From positions 1 through 63,805 of the forward strand of contig PUNJ01000055.1 of assembly GCA_003551705.1 (NCBI GenBank): a stretch of 63,805 bases of DNA. The letters are read 5' to 3'. The stretch is from Chloroflexota bacterium (lineage in GTDB: Bacteria > Chloroflexota > Dehalococcoidia > UBA2247 > RBG-13-53-26). This document shows positions 17,854 through 27,501 of the stretch, one piece after another. Both the position numbers and the translations under genes were made by a program. The notes under the pieces are model-generated. The model saw only the letters and a list, made by a program, of their open reading frames with translations, was not told where the DNA came from and did no database searches. Position 1 is the first letter of the stretch. Each line of letters begins with the position of its first letter.

Positions 17854-18114
17854 GTGCAAGCAACGTGATGGTTCACGTTCTGGTCTTCAACCGGCGGTGA
17901 GGGGTTCTTCTGTACATGGCATGTGTGATGCGATTATGGGATCGGCACTTGGTATGGATGGCAAGGAAAATTGTGACTTTCAGCAAATACGTGAGGTTTG
18001 TCGACCTCTCCCGTAACGTGGGAATTCCATGAAATGGGCCTGTCTAAGGCATGGGTGTCGGAGCCTGCTAAAGGTCTTTCATGATTGAGTCCAGCATATG
18101 TTCTGGTTGCTTGT

Positions 18115-18143
18115 TTGACTATTGAAGTATGGTATGCTATAGA
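18115..18143 (+). promoter_or_regulatory. Promoter of infC-rpmI-rplT-pheST
   Basis: TTGACT (18115-18120), 17-base spacer, TATAGA (18138-18143). The leader before the AGGAGG at 18161 is only about 10 bases, so no long L20- or tRNA-sensing leader is present. Confidence 0.75.
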
Positions 18144-18176
18144 TATAAAATGAAGCCTTGAGGAGGTATTTTTAGT

Positions 18177-18737
18177 ATAGCTAAACCGCTACGTGTAAAT
18201 CATCAGATAAGAGCTCGAGAAGTCCTTGTTATTGGAGAGCAAGGAGAGCGGCTGGATGTCATGCCGGTAAGGGATGCACTGAATATTGCCAGAGAGCGCA
18301 ACTTGGACCTGGTAGAAGTTGCTCCTGGTGCAGTGCCCCCGGTTTGTCGCTTGATGGACTATGGTAGGTTCAAGTATGAACAGGCCAAGAAGGACCGGGA
18401 GTCCAGAAAGGGTCGCAAGGCCACACTGGTACGAGAGGTGCGCTTGAGGCCTCGAATAGGTGGACAAGATCTGGCGTGCAAGATCCGGCTGGTCGAACGT
18501 TTGCTTACAGAGGGAGACAAGGTTAAGGTGACCGTATTCTTCCGGGGTAGAGAGGTTACGCGCCCGGAACTGGGCAAGAAGATACTCCAGGAAGTCCTGA
18601 ACGAACTCAAAGATAAGGCCGTTGTCGATCAGCCACTGGTCATCGAGGAAAGAAGCTTGAGTCTTTTCTTCTCCCCTCCCAAGGCTACCAAGAAATCAGA
18701 AGTGGAAGGTTCGGATGCCGAAGATCAAGACTCATAA
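18177..18737 (+). CDS. infC: Translation initiation factor IF-3, ATA start
   Basis: Binds the 30S subunit and checks the initiator tRNA and start codon. The body matches IF-3: RVNHQIRAREVLVIGEQGE, VMPVRDALNIA, LDLVEVAPGAVPPVCRLMDYG and the C-terminal KEIRLRP-like block (VREVRLRPRIG). The conserved N-terminus starts well before the first ATG (18261). Between the in-frame stop at 18159-18161 and 18261 there is no ATG, GTG or TTG. AGGAGG at 18161-18166 points to ATA 18177 (ten bases on), coding for 186 residues; ATT 18168 is too close. infC is known for rare starts (AUU, AUA, AUC) that IF-3 itself discriminates against. It overlaps rpmI by 23 bases. Confidence 0.88.
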   Translation: MAKPLRVNHQIRAREVLVIGEQGERLDVMPVRDALNIARERNLDLVEVAPGAVPPVCRLMDYGRFKYEQAKKDRESRKGRKATLVREVRLRPRIGGQDLACKIRLVERLLTEGDKVKVTVFFRGREVTRPELGKKILQEVLNELKDKAVVDQPLVIEERSLSLFFSPPKATKKSEVEGSDAEDQDS

Positions 18738-18912
18738 GTCCGCGAAACGCAGGATCCATGTTACCGGTACTGGCAAGTTTATGCACAGCAAAGTAGGTAA
18801 GAGCCATTTGCGGATGGCCAAGTCTGCGCGTACAAAGCGGCAGTACTCCGTCAAGCAGTCTGCAAATCCAGCTAACGTTAAGAAACTTAGGCGTTTATTG
18901 CCTTACGCATAA
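18715..18912 (+). CDS. rpmI: 50S ribosomal protein L35
   Basis: Basic 65-residue ribosomal protein, MPKIKTHKSAKRR at the start and KLRRLLPYA at the end, as expected for bL35. GGAAGG lies five bases before the ATG, and the start overlaps the end of infC by 23 bases, which suggests coupled translation. Confidence 0.97.
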   Translation: MPKIKTHKSAKRRIHVTGTGKFMHSKVGKSHLRMAKSARTKRQYSVKQSANPANVKKLRRLLPYA

Positions 18913-18924
18913 AAAGGAGGTCCT

Positions 18925-19284
18925 TTGCCACGCGCTAGATCTGGGGCTATCACCCGCCATAGACATAAAAAAGTACTTGGCTTGACCAAGGGACATCGAG
19001 CAACAAAACATGCACTCTTCCGGCGTGCCAATGAGTCCATGCTCAAGGCTCTCAGCTACCAGTACCGCCACCGGCGGGAACGAAAAGGAGACATGCGCCG
19101 GCTTTGGATTACTCGCATCAGTGCTGCCGCCCGGTTGGATGGCATCAACTATTCCCAATTGATCTATGGACTGAGGTCTGCCCAGATCGAAGTCAATCGT
19201 AAGATGCTGGCGGAGTTGGCGGTCAGCGACCCGGGGGCTTTCTCGCAGATAGTAAGGGTGGCAAAAGACCACATAGGCTCATAG
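18925..19284 (+). CDS. rplT: 50S ribosomal protein L20
   Basis: 119-residue bL20, needed early in 50S assembly. The family pattern RHKKVLGLTKGHR and RKGDMRRLWITRI is present. The start is TTG 18925 preceded by AAGGAGG (18914-18920). It lies in the standard infC-rpmI-rplT order, 12 bases after rpmI. Confidence 0.97.
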   Translation: MPRARSGAITRHRHKKVLGLTKGHRATKHALFRRANESMLKALSYQYRHRRERKGDMRRLWITRISAAARLDGINYSQLIYGLRSAQIEVNRKMLAELAVSDPGAFSQIVRVAKDHIGS

Positions 19285-19287
19285 ATA

Positions 19288-20325
19288 ATGCTTGAAGAGC
19301 TTCAAGAGCTCAAAGCCGACGCCACCTCCGCACTTGAGAAGACTACAAACCTCCGAGAGCTGGACGAATGGCGGGTGCAGTACCTGGGACGCAAGGGACA
19401 TTTGACCTCGATACTGCGCCGGCTGGGATCCATGAGTTTTGAGGAGAGGCGTGCTGTAGGAGCGGCTGCCAACGAAGTAAAATTCGAACTTGAGGAGGCC
19501 CTCAGGGCCAGGGAAGGGTCGCTCAAGGAGCGCGAGCTTGCCGAATCCCTAGAACGCACCAGCATCGATGTTACTCTTCCTGGTTATCCTGTGGCATTGG
19601 GGCGTTTGCATCCGGTGACGCGTGCTATCAAGGAGATCTGCGAAATCTTTGCTTCCATGGGTTTTCAGGTCGTCGAGGGCCCCGAAGTTGAGTGGGACTA
19701 TTATAATTTCGAAGCCCTGAACATTCCCCAGGACCACCCGGCTCGGGACATGTGGGATACTTTTTGGATTGATACACCTGAGGATGAGCATCAGCTCATG
19801 TTGCTCCGCACCCATACCTCGCCCATGCAGATAAGGTTAATGGAGCAGACCCGCCCGCCGGTGCGAGCCGTGGTACCCGGCAAAGTCTACCGGTACGAAG
19901 CCACAGACGCCACCCATGAGTCGATGTTTCACCAGATAGAAGGCCTGGCTGTCGACCAGGGTATAACGTTGGGTGATTTAAAAGGCACACTCTTCGAATT
20001 TGCGCGCCGGCTGTTTGGCAGTGACAGGAAAGTCCGCTTTCGCTGTGATTACTTCCCTTTTGTGGAGCCGGGCGTGGAAATGGCAATCGACTGCTGGATA
20101 TGTCGCGGGGCGGGATGCCGTCTATGCGGCCACAGTGGCTGGATTGAGATTCTCGGAGCAGGGATGGTCCATCCCGAGGTATTGAGAAGGGTCAATTACG
20201 ACCCCGACATCTACACCGGCTTTGCTTTTGGATTGGGTGTCGAACGGATACCGATGCTAAGGTATGGCATTGATGACATCCGTCTCTTCTTTGGTAACGA
20301 TTTACGCTTTCTCAGACAATTTTAG
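19288..20325 (+). CDS. pheS: Phenylalanyl-tRNA synthetase alpha chain
   Basis: Catalytic alpha subunit, 345 residues. The N-terminal coiled coil (residues 1-90) is followed by the class II core: [38 protein letters not shown] (motif 1-2 region), [29 protein letters not shown] and [18 protein letters not shown] (motif 3). Starts three bases after rplT with no clear ribosome site, so probably coupled. Confidence 0.97.
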   Translation: MLEELQELKADATSALEKTTNLRELDEWRVQYLGRKGHLTSILRRLGSMSFEERRAVGAAANEVKFELEEALRAREGSLKERELAESLERTSIDVTLPGYPVALGRLHPVTRAIKEICEIFASMGFQVVEGPEVEWDYYNFEALNIPQDHPARDMWDTFWIDTPEDEHQLMLLRTHTSPMQIRLMEQTRPPVRAVVPGKVYRYEATDATHESMFHQIEGLAVDQGITLGDLKGTLFEFARRLFGSDRKVRFRCDYFPFVEPGVEMAIDCWICRGAGCRLCGHSGWIEILGAGMVHPEVLRRVNYDPDIYTGFAFGLGVERIPMLRYGIDDIRLFFGNDLRFLRQF

Positions 20326-20334
20326 ACGTAAGAA

Positions 20335-22752
20335 ATGAAAGTCTCATCGAACTGGCTAAGGGAATATATTGACATAACACTGCCACTCAAGGATTTGGCC
20401 CACAGACTCACCATGTCCGGGACCGAGGTGGACAGCATTGAGGTCATAGGGGAGGCATGGAAAGGTATAAGCATCGGCGAAATAGTGGCTGTGGAACCCC
20501 ACCCTAATGCAGACCGTCTCAAGCTGGTAACCATCGATTTGGGCAAGGAGCAGGCTACTGTGGTATGTGGTGCACCTAACGTGCGAATTGGCGAGAAAGT
20601 GCCCTTTGCGCGTGTAGGTTCCCAACTTGTTGACAGTCGAACGGGCCAAACGTTCGAGTTGCGTCCGGCCACGATACGGGATGTGGCTTCGGATGGTATG
20701 GCCTGCTCGGAAAAAGAGCTGGGTATATCAGAATCTCACGAAGGACTCATGATTCTGCCTCCTGCGGCGCCTGTCGGTGTGCCTCTGGCAGACTATCTGG
20801 GTGATGCGGTACTCGACCTCGAGGTAACTCCCAACCGCCCCGATTGTCTGTCCCATATCGGCATTGCCTGGGAGGTTGCGGCCCTGACCAAACGGCACGT
20901 CAGATTGCCGGCGGTACAATACCCTGAAGAGGGCCCTGACATCAATAGCCTGATCTCCGTAGAAATCGAGGACCCGGCACTGTGCCGGCGCTATTGTGCC
21001 AGTTTCATCGAAGGCATACAGGTAGGTCCCTCGCCTGCATGGATGCAGCAAAGGCTCGCGGCTTGCGGCATGAGACCGATTAATAACATCGTTGATATCA
21101 CGAACTATGTAATGCTCGAGTATGGTCAACCCTTGCATGCTTTCGACTTTCCGCAAGTAGGTGATGGCAAAATAGTGGTCCGCCGTGCCGCCCATGGTGA
21201 GAAGCTGACTACTCTGGATGGTGTGGATAGAACACTGGCTCCTGATATGCTGGCTATTGCCGATAGCAGGATACCCATTGCGCTGGCCGGCGTCATGGGC
21301 GGGGCCGATACTGAGATCATCGATATCAGCAGGACTGTACTGCTTGAGTCGGCGAATTTCCAGCCAGCCAGCATCAGGCGAACCTCTACCATTTTGAAAT
21401 TGCGTAGTGAAGCTTCGGTCCGGTTCGAAAGGGGTATAAGCCCCGACTTGGCACTGCCGGCCATCAGGCGGGCCACACAGCTCATAGTCGAACTGGCAGG
21501 CGGCAAGGCCGCCAGAGGAATCGTAGATGTTTATCCAGGACAGTCGGAACCATGCACCATACTGCTCACTTGTTCGGCAGTAAGGGGTCTCCTTGGCATA
21601 GACATGAAAATGGAGCAGATGGTGGACATCCTGACCTCCCTTGGGTTTGGATGTGAGGTGACCGGTGTTGCCGAGGTCAAGGTTACCGTTCCCTACTGGC
21701 GTATGGATGTGCGACAGCGTGTTGACCTGATCGAGGAACTGGCGCGTACGGTGGGGTACGATTTTATACCTACCACTATGCTCAGCGGTCGTTTGCCGGG
21801 CCAAGTGTTGAACCCTGTGGTCAATCTCAGGGAGAGACTACGTGATATGATGGTGGGCTGTGGCTTTCAAGAGATCATAAGCTACTCACTCATAAGTAAG
21901 GACAGGCTCAACAAGGCTTTCAACGAACGGGGTGCTTTGCGCGTCGCCAATCCGCTGTCAGCCGAACAGGAGTATTTGCGGACAAGTCTGTTCCCTTCTT
22001 TGCTCTATCACCTTGCTTCTAATCAAAGGCACGAGGAGGCGGGAATCCGGCTTTTTGAATTGGGTCGTATCTATATGGAGGGTGATGGAGATCTGCCGGA
22101 AGAGCGTGAGATGCTGAATGCAGTTCTCAGTGGGTCAAGGTCTCCGCTCTCGTGGCTTGGGGAGAAGGGGGAATTCGACTTCTTTGACGCCAAGGGCGTA
22201 GTCGACACCCTTTTTGAGCGATTGGGCGTTGCGGCCCAGTTCCGCCCCGTGGCGCATGAGTCATTGCACCCTTCAAGTGTGCGTGATTCGTTGCACCCTG
22301 GAAGGTCGGCCGAAATCGTCATAGAGGGGACGGTCGTTGGCATTCTGGGTGAAACACACCCAAGGTTGTGCGAGGTCTTTGATCTGGCCCGGCAGACTGT
22401 AGCGCTGTTTGAGATCGATATAGAGAAACTCCTTCGACATGTCCGGGACGGTCGTACCTATCGACCCGTATCACGTTTCCCTGCGTCTTCACGGGACCTG
22501 GCCCTTGTTTTGTCCAGGACTGTTCCGGTATCACAGGTGAAGGACATCATTATGAGTTTCCAACTGGTTACGGATACCGTAGTGTTCGATATATACGTGG
22601 GAGAGCAGATAGCCAGTGGCAAGAAGTCGCTGGCCATCAGAGTAACCTATCAATCGCCCACTCATACGCTGACTGATGCTGAGGTCGAGGAAGTGGAGAA
22701 AGCGGTCCTGGCCAGGCTTTCAGAGGAGCTTGGAGCGACCCTTCGCAGTTAG
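20335..22752 (+). CDS. pheT: Phenylalanyl-tRNA synthetase beta chain
   Basis: Beta subunit, 805 residues, full length. An N-terminal tRNA-binding (OB) domain with VVCGAPNVR is followed by the B3/B4 editing region (LEVTPNRPDCLSHIG, RPINNIVDITNYVMLEYGQPLHAFD), B5 and the C-terminal anticodon-binding FDX-ACB domain (PVSRFPASSRDLAL). It follows pheS by nine bases and converges on ktrA with only 12 bases between stops; no terminator is obvious. Confidence 0.97.
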   Translation: MKVSSNWLREYIDITLPLKDLAHRLTMSGTEVDSIEVIGEAWKGISIGEIVAVEPHPNADRLKLVTIDLGKEQATVVCGAPNVRIGEKVPFARVGSQLVDSRTGQTFELRPATIRDVASDGMACSEKELGISESHEGLMILPPAAPVGVPLADYLGDAVLDLEVTPNRPDCLSHIGIAWEVAALTKRHVRLPAVQYPEEGPDINSLISVEIEDPALCRRYCASFIEGIQVGPSPAWMQQRLAACGMRPINNIVDITNYVMLEYGQPLHAFDFPQVGDGKIVVRRAAHGEKLTTLDGVDRTLAPDMLAIADSRIPIALAGVMGGADTEIIDISRTVLLESANFQPASIRRTSTILKLRSEASVRFERGISPDLALPAIRRATQLIVELAGGKAARGIVDVYPGQSEPCTILLTCSAVRGLLGIDMKMEQMVDILTSLGFGCEVTGVAEVKVTVPYWRMDVRQRVDLIEELARTVGYDFIPTTMLSGRLPGQVLNPVVNLRERLRDMMVGCGFQEIISYSLISKDRLNKAFNERGALRVANPLSAEQEYLRTSLFPSLLYHLASNQRHEEAGIRLFELGRIYMEGDGDLPEEREMLNAVLSGSRSPLSWLGEKGEFDFFDAKGVVDTLFERLGVAAQFRPVAHESLHPSSVRDSLHPGRSAEIVIEGTVVGILGETHPRLCEVFDLARQTVALFEIDIEKLLRHVRDGRTYRPVSRFPASSRDLALVLSRTVPVSQVKDIIMSFQLVTDTVVFDIYVGEQIASGKKSLAIRVTYQSPTHTLTDAEVEEVEKAVLARLSEELGATLRS

Positions 22753-22764
22753 TCTCGCGGCAAG

Positions 22765-23445
22765 CTATTCGCCCGGACGTCCCCGCTTGGCCGCGGTCAG
22801 CAGCCTCTCAAGGTTTTCATCGTCACCCGACAGGATGACCACATCATTTGCCTTTATCGTCTCAGCTCGGTCGGGCGTGACAATCACCTCTTTGCCCCTG
22901 TAGATCAGCAGTACGGCGACGCCCCATCTGCCGCCGCGGCCCAATTCCAGTTGGGAAATCGTCTTTCCAACGAAGTAGGGTAGGGCCGTCAGCATGGCTA
23001 CACCGTATCTCGGTGAAACCGATATGTAGTCCATTACATCGACAAGGGGCAATTCGTGGGCCACCCTGGTGCCCGCCTCCCGCTCGGGATGTACCACCTT
23101 GTCGGCGCCTATTTTCTCCAGAATTATCCCGTGCAGGTTGTTCTCCGCCTTGGCTATGACATAGGGCACCCCTAACCTCTTCAGGAGGATGGTAGACAGG
23201 ACGCTGTTCTCGATTTCAGTGCCTATGGCCACGATGCCCACATCGAAATTGGCGATGCCCAGTTCCCTTAATATGGACTCATTGGTTGCATCCGCTTGAA
23301 CGGCGTGGGTGACTTCAGGGGAGATACCCTGTACTATTCGCTCATTAGTGTCCACGGCCAGGACGTCATGGCCCATCTTATACAGGGTGGTGGCCAGGCT
23401 GACTCCAAATCTTCCCAGGCCTATGACGACTACCTGTCTTTTCAT
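22765..23445 (-). CDS. ktrA: Potassium uptake regulatory subunit (KtrA/TrkA)
   Basis: Cytosolic RCK protein of 226 residues that gates the KtrB/TrkH channel in response to nucleotides. The N-terminal Rossmann motif VIGLGRFGVSLATTL, then AVDTNERIVQ and ADATNESILRELGI, is followed by a C-terminal RCK_C (TrkA_C) domain. It has a single RCK unit, so it is Ktr-like rather than the double-unit E. coli TrkA. AGGAGG precedes its ATG. It lies nine bases after the membrane subunit gene. Confidence 0.92.
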   Translation of the reverse strand: MKRQVVVIGLGRFGVSLATTLYKMGHDVLAVDTNERIVQGISPEVTHAVQADATNESILRELGIANFDVGIVAIGTEIENSVLSTILLKRLGVPYVIAKAENNLHGIILEKIGADKVVHPEREAGTRVAHELPLVDVMDYISVSPRYGVAMLTALPYFVGKTISQLELGRGGRWGVAVLLIYRGKEVIVTPDRAETIKANDVVILSGDDENLERLLTAAKRGRPGE

Positions 23446-23454
23446 TCCTACCTC

Positions 23455-24879
23455 CTAACCGATCCTTACCTGTTCCTCGGGCCAACGATACCTGGCCGTT
23501 TGCTGTCGCTGGACAAGCAGCAGTGCCAGTGTCAATGGTCCCAGCCGTCCGGCAAGCATGGCAACAACGGCTATTATCCGTCCTGCTTGTGTCAGGTCCG
23601 GTGTAATGCCGGTAGACAGTCCATTGATGCCAAAGGCGGATACGGACTCAAAGAGGACCCTGATAAACAGGCCGTTTTGGGTTGCAGACATAATCAACAC
23701 AACGACCGCCAGCATACCGAGGGCGAACATGAGCACCGCCAGCGCCCGCTGAATCTGGTCTATCCTGAACTCTCTGTCGAAGGCACCAGCATACTGTCTG
23801 CCTCTAATTGAACTCCAAACCGTGGCCGCAAGCAAACCGAAGGAGTTTACCTTGATTCCGCCCGCTGTTGAACCGGCGGCGCCGCCTATAAACATCAGGA
23901 TGATCAGGACAAAGAGCGAGTAATCGGCCATGGCGCCGATTTCCACGCTGGAAAAACCTGCGCTCCTGGTGGTTACCGACTGGAAAAAGGCATTGAGCAC
24001 TCTGTCAGGATATGACAGAGTTCCCAGAGTATTGGGGTTCGCGAATTCAGCAGCCAGAATGGCTATGGTGCCAGATAGCAACAGTATCAGGCTGGTCACC
24101 AGTACGATCTTAGTATCGAGCGTGAACCGGTTGAAGCGGCGTTGCTCCACGACATTGGCGACCACCACGAAACTTATGCTGCCCAAGATTATGAGCAGGG
24201 CAGTGGTAAGGAGCATGATGGGATCGGTCTGGAATCCCGTCAGGCTTGAGAAATCGCCGAAGATATCAAAACCCGCATTATTGAAAGCTGACACTGAGTG
24301 GAATGCGGCTCTCCAGAGTGCAACCAGGGGCGGGTATTCCGGCCAGAAACGCAGGAAGAAAATGAGGGTGCCCAGAACTTCTACGGTTATGGTGAAGAGG
24401 GCCATCTTCCTGACCAGTTGCACAACCCCGCCCAGCCTCTGGAGGCTTAGGGACTCGCTGATCATGATGCGTTCCCGCAGTCCTATTCTGCGGCCGAAGG
24501 CCAGCAGAAACAGGGTGGCGCTGGTCATAAAACCGAAGCCGCCTATTTGAAAGAGGCCGAATATGACACCCTGGCCAAAAGAACTCCAGTAAGTGGCCGT
24601 ATCAACCACAACCAGACCGGTGACGCAGACCGCCGATGTGGAGGTGAACAAGGCTATGGTCACCGGGGTGAACTCGCCGGTCTCATTCGAGACCGGTAAC
24701 ATGAGCAGTACCGTCCCTGCAATTGTCAGGGCCAGGAAGCCGTAGAGAAGGTATAACGGTGAGATAGCCCGGGGCGGCTTCGTCTGTGGGGGAGTCGGAG
24801 CGGCAGGTAGACGCCACGAAGTCCCCCTGGGTACGCGAAATACCCGGTCTCCGGCTCGTCGATTAGGTCTTTCCTCCAC
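23455..24879 (-). CDS. ktrB: Potassium uptake membrane subunit (KtrB/TrkH family)
   Basis: 474-residue potassium translocating channel with repeated M1-P-M2 units. Filter-like segments are visible as TSTSAVCVTGL, FHSVSAFNNAGFDIF, TTRSAGFSS and FESVSAFGINGLSTG. A 40-residue basic, Pro-rich N-terminal tail precedes the first helix. The GTG start at 24879 is only about 20 bases downstream of the predicted transcription start. Operon with ktrA. Confidence 0.92.
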   Translation of the reverse strand: MEERPNRRAGDRVFRVPRGTSWRLPAAPTPPQTKPPRAISPLYLLYGFLALTIAGTVLLMLPVSNETGEFTPVTIALFTSTSAVCVTGLVVVDTATYWSSFGQGVIFGLFQIGGFGFMTSATLFLLAFGRRIGLRERIMISESLSLQRLGGVVQLVRKMALFTITVEVLGTLIFFLRFWPEYPPLVALWRAAFHSVSAFNNAGFDIFGDFSSLTGFQTDPIMLLTTALLIILGSISFVVVANVVEQRRFNRFTLDTKIVLVTSLILLLSGTIAILAAEFANPNTLGTLSYPDRVLNAFFQSVTTRSAGFSSVEIGAMADYSLFVLIILMFIGGAAGSTAGGIKVNSFGLLAATVWSSIRGRQYAGAFDREFRIDQIQRALAVLMFALGMLAVVVLIMSATQNGLFIRVLFESVSAFGINGLSTGITPDLTQAGRIIAVVAMLAGRLGPLTLALLLVQRQQTARYRWPEEQVRIG

Positions 24880-24906
24880 TACTCGATACTTCGCAGTTTA
24901 CGTGCC

Positions 24907-24935
24907 ATTGTATGGCGAACTCATCCGGACGTCAA
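24907..24935 (-). promoter_or_regulatory. Promoter of ktrBA
   Basis: Minus strand: TTGACG (24930-24935), 17-base spacer, TACAAT (24907-24912). Confidence 0.7.
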
Positions 24936-25013
24936 TCTCAGCGGTACCGGGCCGGCTGCTGTTGCTGTGCCTGCTTCAGACCAGGGTCAAGGCTCCCGGC
25001 AGATAATATATGA

Positions 25014-26237
25014 CTAATCAAAAACCCCCTCGGTGACAAGCTCGATGAACTCGTCGTCCGGGATGCCCAGCATACGGCTGCATACCAGGCTGTTGTGCTC
25101 GCCCAGGCAGGGTGCAGCCCATCTGAGCTCGTTGCTCTCCTGCGAGAACCTGTATGGAGCGGCCTGAACGGCGTGACGGCCTGCCTCCGGGTGGTCCAGG
25201 ATGCGAAAATGGCGGCGGTGTGCTAGTTGAGAGTCGCTCTCCAGCAGGTCGCGGCCGTTCTGCACCGGCCCGGCCCTGACTCCGGCTTGCTGCAGCAGGT
25301 CTGTTACTTCGTCAAGCGAGCGTGAGGAGGTCCATCCGGCAACCAGCCTGTTCAACTCGTCCTCATGTGTCTTGCGATCGAGGAAGGTGGCGAAGCCCGG
25401 TTCCTTTGTCCAAACCGGGCTGCCCATGGCCCTGCAGAAGGCGTCCCATTCTTCATCAGTGAAGATGCCGATAGCGCACCATCTGTCCTCGCCCCGGCAG
25501 GGATAGATGCCGTGGGGTGCCGCATAACGGTGGGTGTTGCCGCGGCGGCTTTGGTTGCGGGCGTTTACGGCAAAGTCCAGGAGTGGGACTGACAGGAACT
25601 GGAGGGATGTCTCCAGTTGGGACATGTCAACATGAAGTCCCTGGCCGGTCCGGCGGCGGTGGTCGAGTCCGGCCAGCACGGCAATAAGAATGTACCAAGG
25701 TGAGATGAAGTCCGGGTATGGAACAGGCATTCCCGCCGGTTCTCTGTCCGGCCAGCCAGTAAGGTGAGTGAATCCCGTAAGGGCCTGCAACTGGGTTCCA
25801 ACACCCGGTTGGCGATTGAAAGGTCCTGTTTGGCCCTGCATTGTCATGCTCACCATTATGATCTCCGGCTTGACGGTCTTCAACCGGTCATAGCTCAACC
25901 CCCAGCGGTCCAGGGTCCCGGGGCGAAAGGACTCCACTATGATGTCGGCCCAGTGGCTCAGCCTGGAGGTGATCTTGGCCGCAAGCGGATGATTCAGGTT
26001 CAGTGTGAGACTGTATTTACCGGCGTTGTAATTGGCGAAGGTGGTGCTCCGGTTGACCCCGCTGATATTGTCGTTGAAGGGCGTGGTCAAACGTATGTTG
26101 TCCGGTGCGGTACCGGACTCGAGCTTGATGACTTCGGCCCCGCGGTCGGCCAGGAACCTGCAGGCTATGGGGCCACTGATCAACCATGTTAGATCTATTA
26201 CTTTGCATCCCTCAAGCGGCATACCATTCTCCATCAT
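25014..26237 (-). CDS. Class III (CaiB/BaiF) CoA-transferase, Asp-containing
   Basis: 407-residue family III CoA-transferase that moves CoA between an acyl-CoA and a free acid. The N-terminal Rossmann-like part is GCKVIDLTWLISGPIACRFLADRGAEVIKLE, followed by WADIIVESFRPGTLDRWGL. The expected catalytic Asp lies in PVPYPDFISP. The C-terminal GEHNSLV motif is present. GAGG is eight bases before ATG 26237. It lies 19 bases downstream of a second transferase, so the two are probably translated together and may form a heterodimer. Confidence 0.88.
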   Translation of the reverse strand: MMENGMPLEGCKVIDLTWLISGPIACRFLADRGAEVIKLESGTAPDNIRLTTPFNDNISGVNRSTTFANYNAGKYSLTLNLNHPLAAKITSRLSHWADIIVESFRPGTLDRWGLSYDRLKTVKPEIIMVSMTMQGQTGPFNRQPGVGTQLQALTGFTHLTGWPDREPAGMPVPYPDFISPWYILIAVLAGLDHRRRTGQGLHVDMSQLETSLQFLSVPLLDFAVNARNQSRRGNTHRYAAPHGIYPCRGEDRWCAIGIFTDEEWDAFCRAMGSPVWTKEPGFATFLDRKTHEDELNRLVAGWTSSRSLDEVTDLLQQAGVRAGPVQNGRDLLESDSQLAHRRHFRILDHPEAGRHAVQAAPYRFSQESNELRWAAPCLGEHNSLVCSRMLGIPDDEFIELVTEGVFD

Positions 26238-26256
26238 ATAGTGAACCTCTTGTTCC

Positions 26257-27492
26257 CTAGATTACGCCGGCTCCTCTGAGGGCGATCAATTCGCTGGTGG
26301 TCATGCCCAGCTCATCCCGGTATATTTCGAGGTTGTGCTCGCCGATTAACGGGGCCCGCCGGGACTCGAGTTGGAGCGCCGGGCTGGTGGTGAACATGGG
26401 TCCGGTATGATGCAGAGTGTCTCCCAGTTCGGGATAAGGCACCTCCATCCAGAAACCCCGCTCCTGAAGTTGCCTATAGTTCAGGATGTCCTCTGGTGTG
26501 TTGCTGGGATAGAGACCGAATTCGCATTCCCTGGCGATTTCGTGGAGTTCGGCGCGGGTATGCCGCAGGAAGTAGCGTCCCATGACCTCTTCCCAGTGGT
26601 CGATCTTGTTCTGGGGTTGCTCCTCGAAGCTGAGTGACGGCCAGTCGACGTCTACCAGGTCCTCAGCCATCCCCTCACGCTGCATGGCTTTCACCAGTCT
26701 GGACTGCCAGGGACCGAAGGTTACTCCCGTATAGGCGCGTACCGAGACATGGCCGTCCTTGCAGGGAAACATCAGACGGTATGTGCTGCCGTAACGGGTC
26801 TGCAGGTTTCCCGAACGGGGGAAGAGCATCCCTGCTGTGTGCCAGTAGGGTATGGTGTACATTGTTGTCCAAGCCATGGCTTCCTGAATGGAGACATCGA
26901 TGTGCTGGCCTGACCCGGTCGCCAGCGTGGCCTGGTGGGCGATCAGGGCGGCCCCTGCGGCGTGGGCACTTGCCTGCAGGCAGGACTGTTCTTCACTTAT
27001 CCTGACCGGAGCCCTGTCTACATCGCCGCAAGTGTAGGTCAGTCCGCCGATTGATGAGTCCACGATATCACAGCCGGCATGGTCCTTGCAGGGGCCGCTT
27101 TGGCCGGAGTGGGTTATGGACACGTATATCAGGCTCGGGTTCAAGGACGCCATATGGCTGTAACCCAAGCCCAGCCTGTCAAGGTAAGTGGGTGGAAAGG
27201 ATTCGATCAGGAAGCCGGCGTGTATGACCAGGCGTCGGAATAACTCCTGCCCGTCAGTGGAGGTGATATCAAGTGTTATGCTCTTCTTGTTGAGGTTATG
27301 GGAGAACCAGTGCAGGCTCCTCTCTTCATCGGCTGTGTCATGGTAGAAGGGGCCAATGCGTCGATCGGGGTCCCCGCCGGGAGGTTCAATCTTGATGACG
27401 CCGGCACCCAGATCGGCCAGAATACGCCCACAGGCAGACCCCGTAGCATCAGTCAGGTCAAGGACCCGGTAGGGAGCGAGCAGGGCAGGCAT
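26257..27492 (-). CDS. Class III (CaiB/BaiF) CoA-transferase homologue lacking the usual Asp
   Basis: 411-residue paralogue of the next gene with the same fold: YRVLDLTDATGSACGRILADLGAGVIKIE, ESFPPTYLDRLGLGY and the terminal IGEHNLEIYRDELG. In the region where active members carry the catalytic Asp it reads APVRISEEQSCLQA, so Glu or Gln takes that place. Heterodimeric members such as BbsEF combine one subunit with Asp and one without, which fits this pair. There is no ribosome site; the promoter -10 ends only nine bases before the ATG, so the message may be leaderless. Confidence 0.85.
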   Translation of the reverse strand: MPALLAPYRVLDLTDATGSACGRILADLGAGVIKIEPPGGDPDRRIGPFYHDTADEERSLHWFSHNLNKKSITLDITSTDGQELFRRLVIHAGFLIESFPPTYLDRLGLGYSHMASLNPSLIYVSITHSGQSGPCKDHAGCDIVDSSIGGLTYTCGDVDRAPVRISEEQSCLQASAHAAGAALIAHQATLATGSGQHIDVSIQEAMAWTTMYTIPYWHTAGMLFPRSGNLQTRYGSTYRLMFPCKDGHVSVRAYTGVTFGPWQSRLVKAMQREGMAEDLVDVDWPSLSFEEQPQNKIDHWEEVMGRYFLRHTRAELHEIARECEFGLYPSNTPEDILNYRQLQERGFWMEVPYPELGDTLHHTGPMFTTSPALQLESRRAPLIGEHNLEIYRDELGMTTSELIALRGAGVI

Positions 27493-27501
27493 CGTTGCCC
27501 T

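Larger units (their letters stand above)
17653..18176. other. Divergent intergenic control region
   Basis: This 524-base gap separates two divergent operons. It holds a minus-strand promoter (17825-17853), a second minus-strand TTGACA at 17797-17802 without a good -10, and the infC promoter (18115-18143). Short ORFs such as one from 17918 have no ribosome site. I see no coding gene in it. Confidence 0.7.

Noticed and set aside
17680-18114. A riboswitch, T-box or L20-type leader between the divergent operons
   Set aside because: The infC promoter at 18115 leaves almost no leader, and no T-box or riboswitch core is visible in the remaining sequence.
20728-21804. Minus-strand open frame of 358 codons inside pheT
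   Set aside because: Opposite a full-length essential gene, low-complexity residues, no ribosome site.
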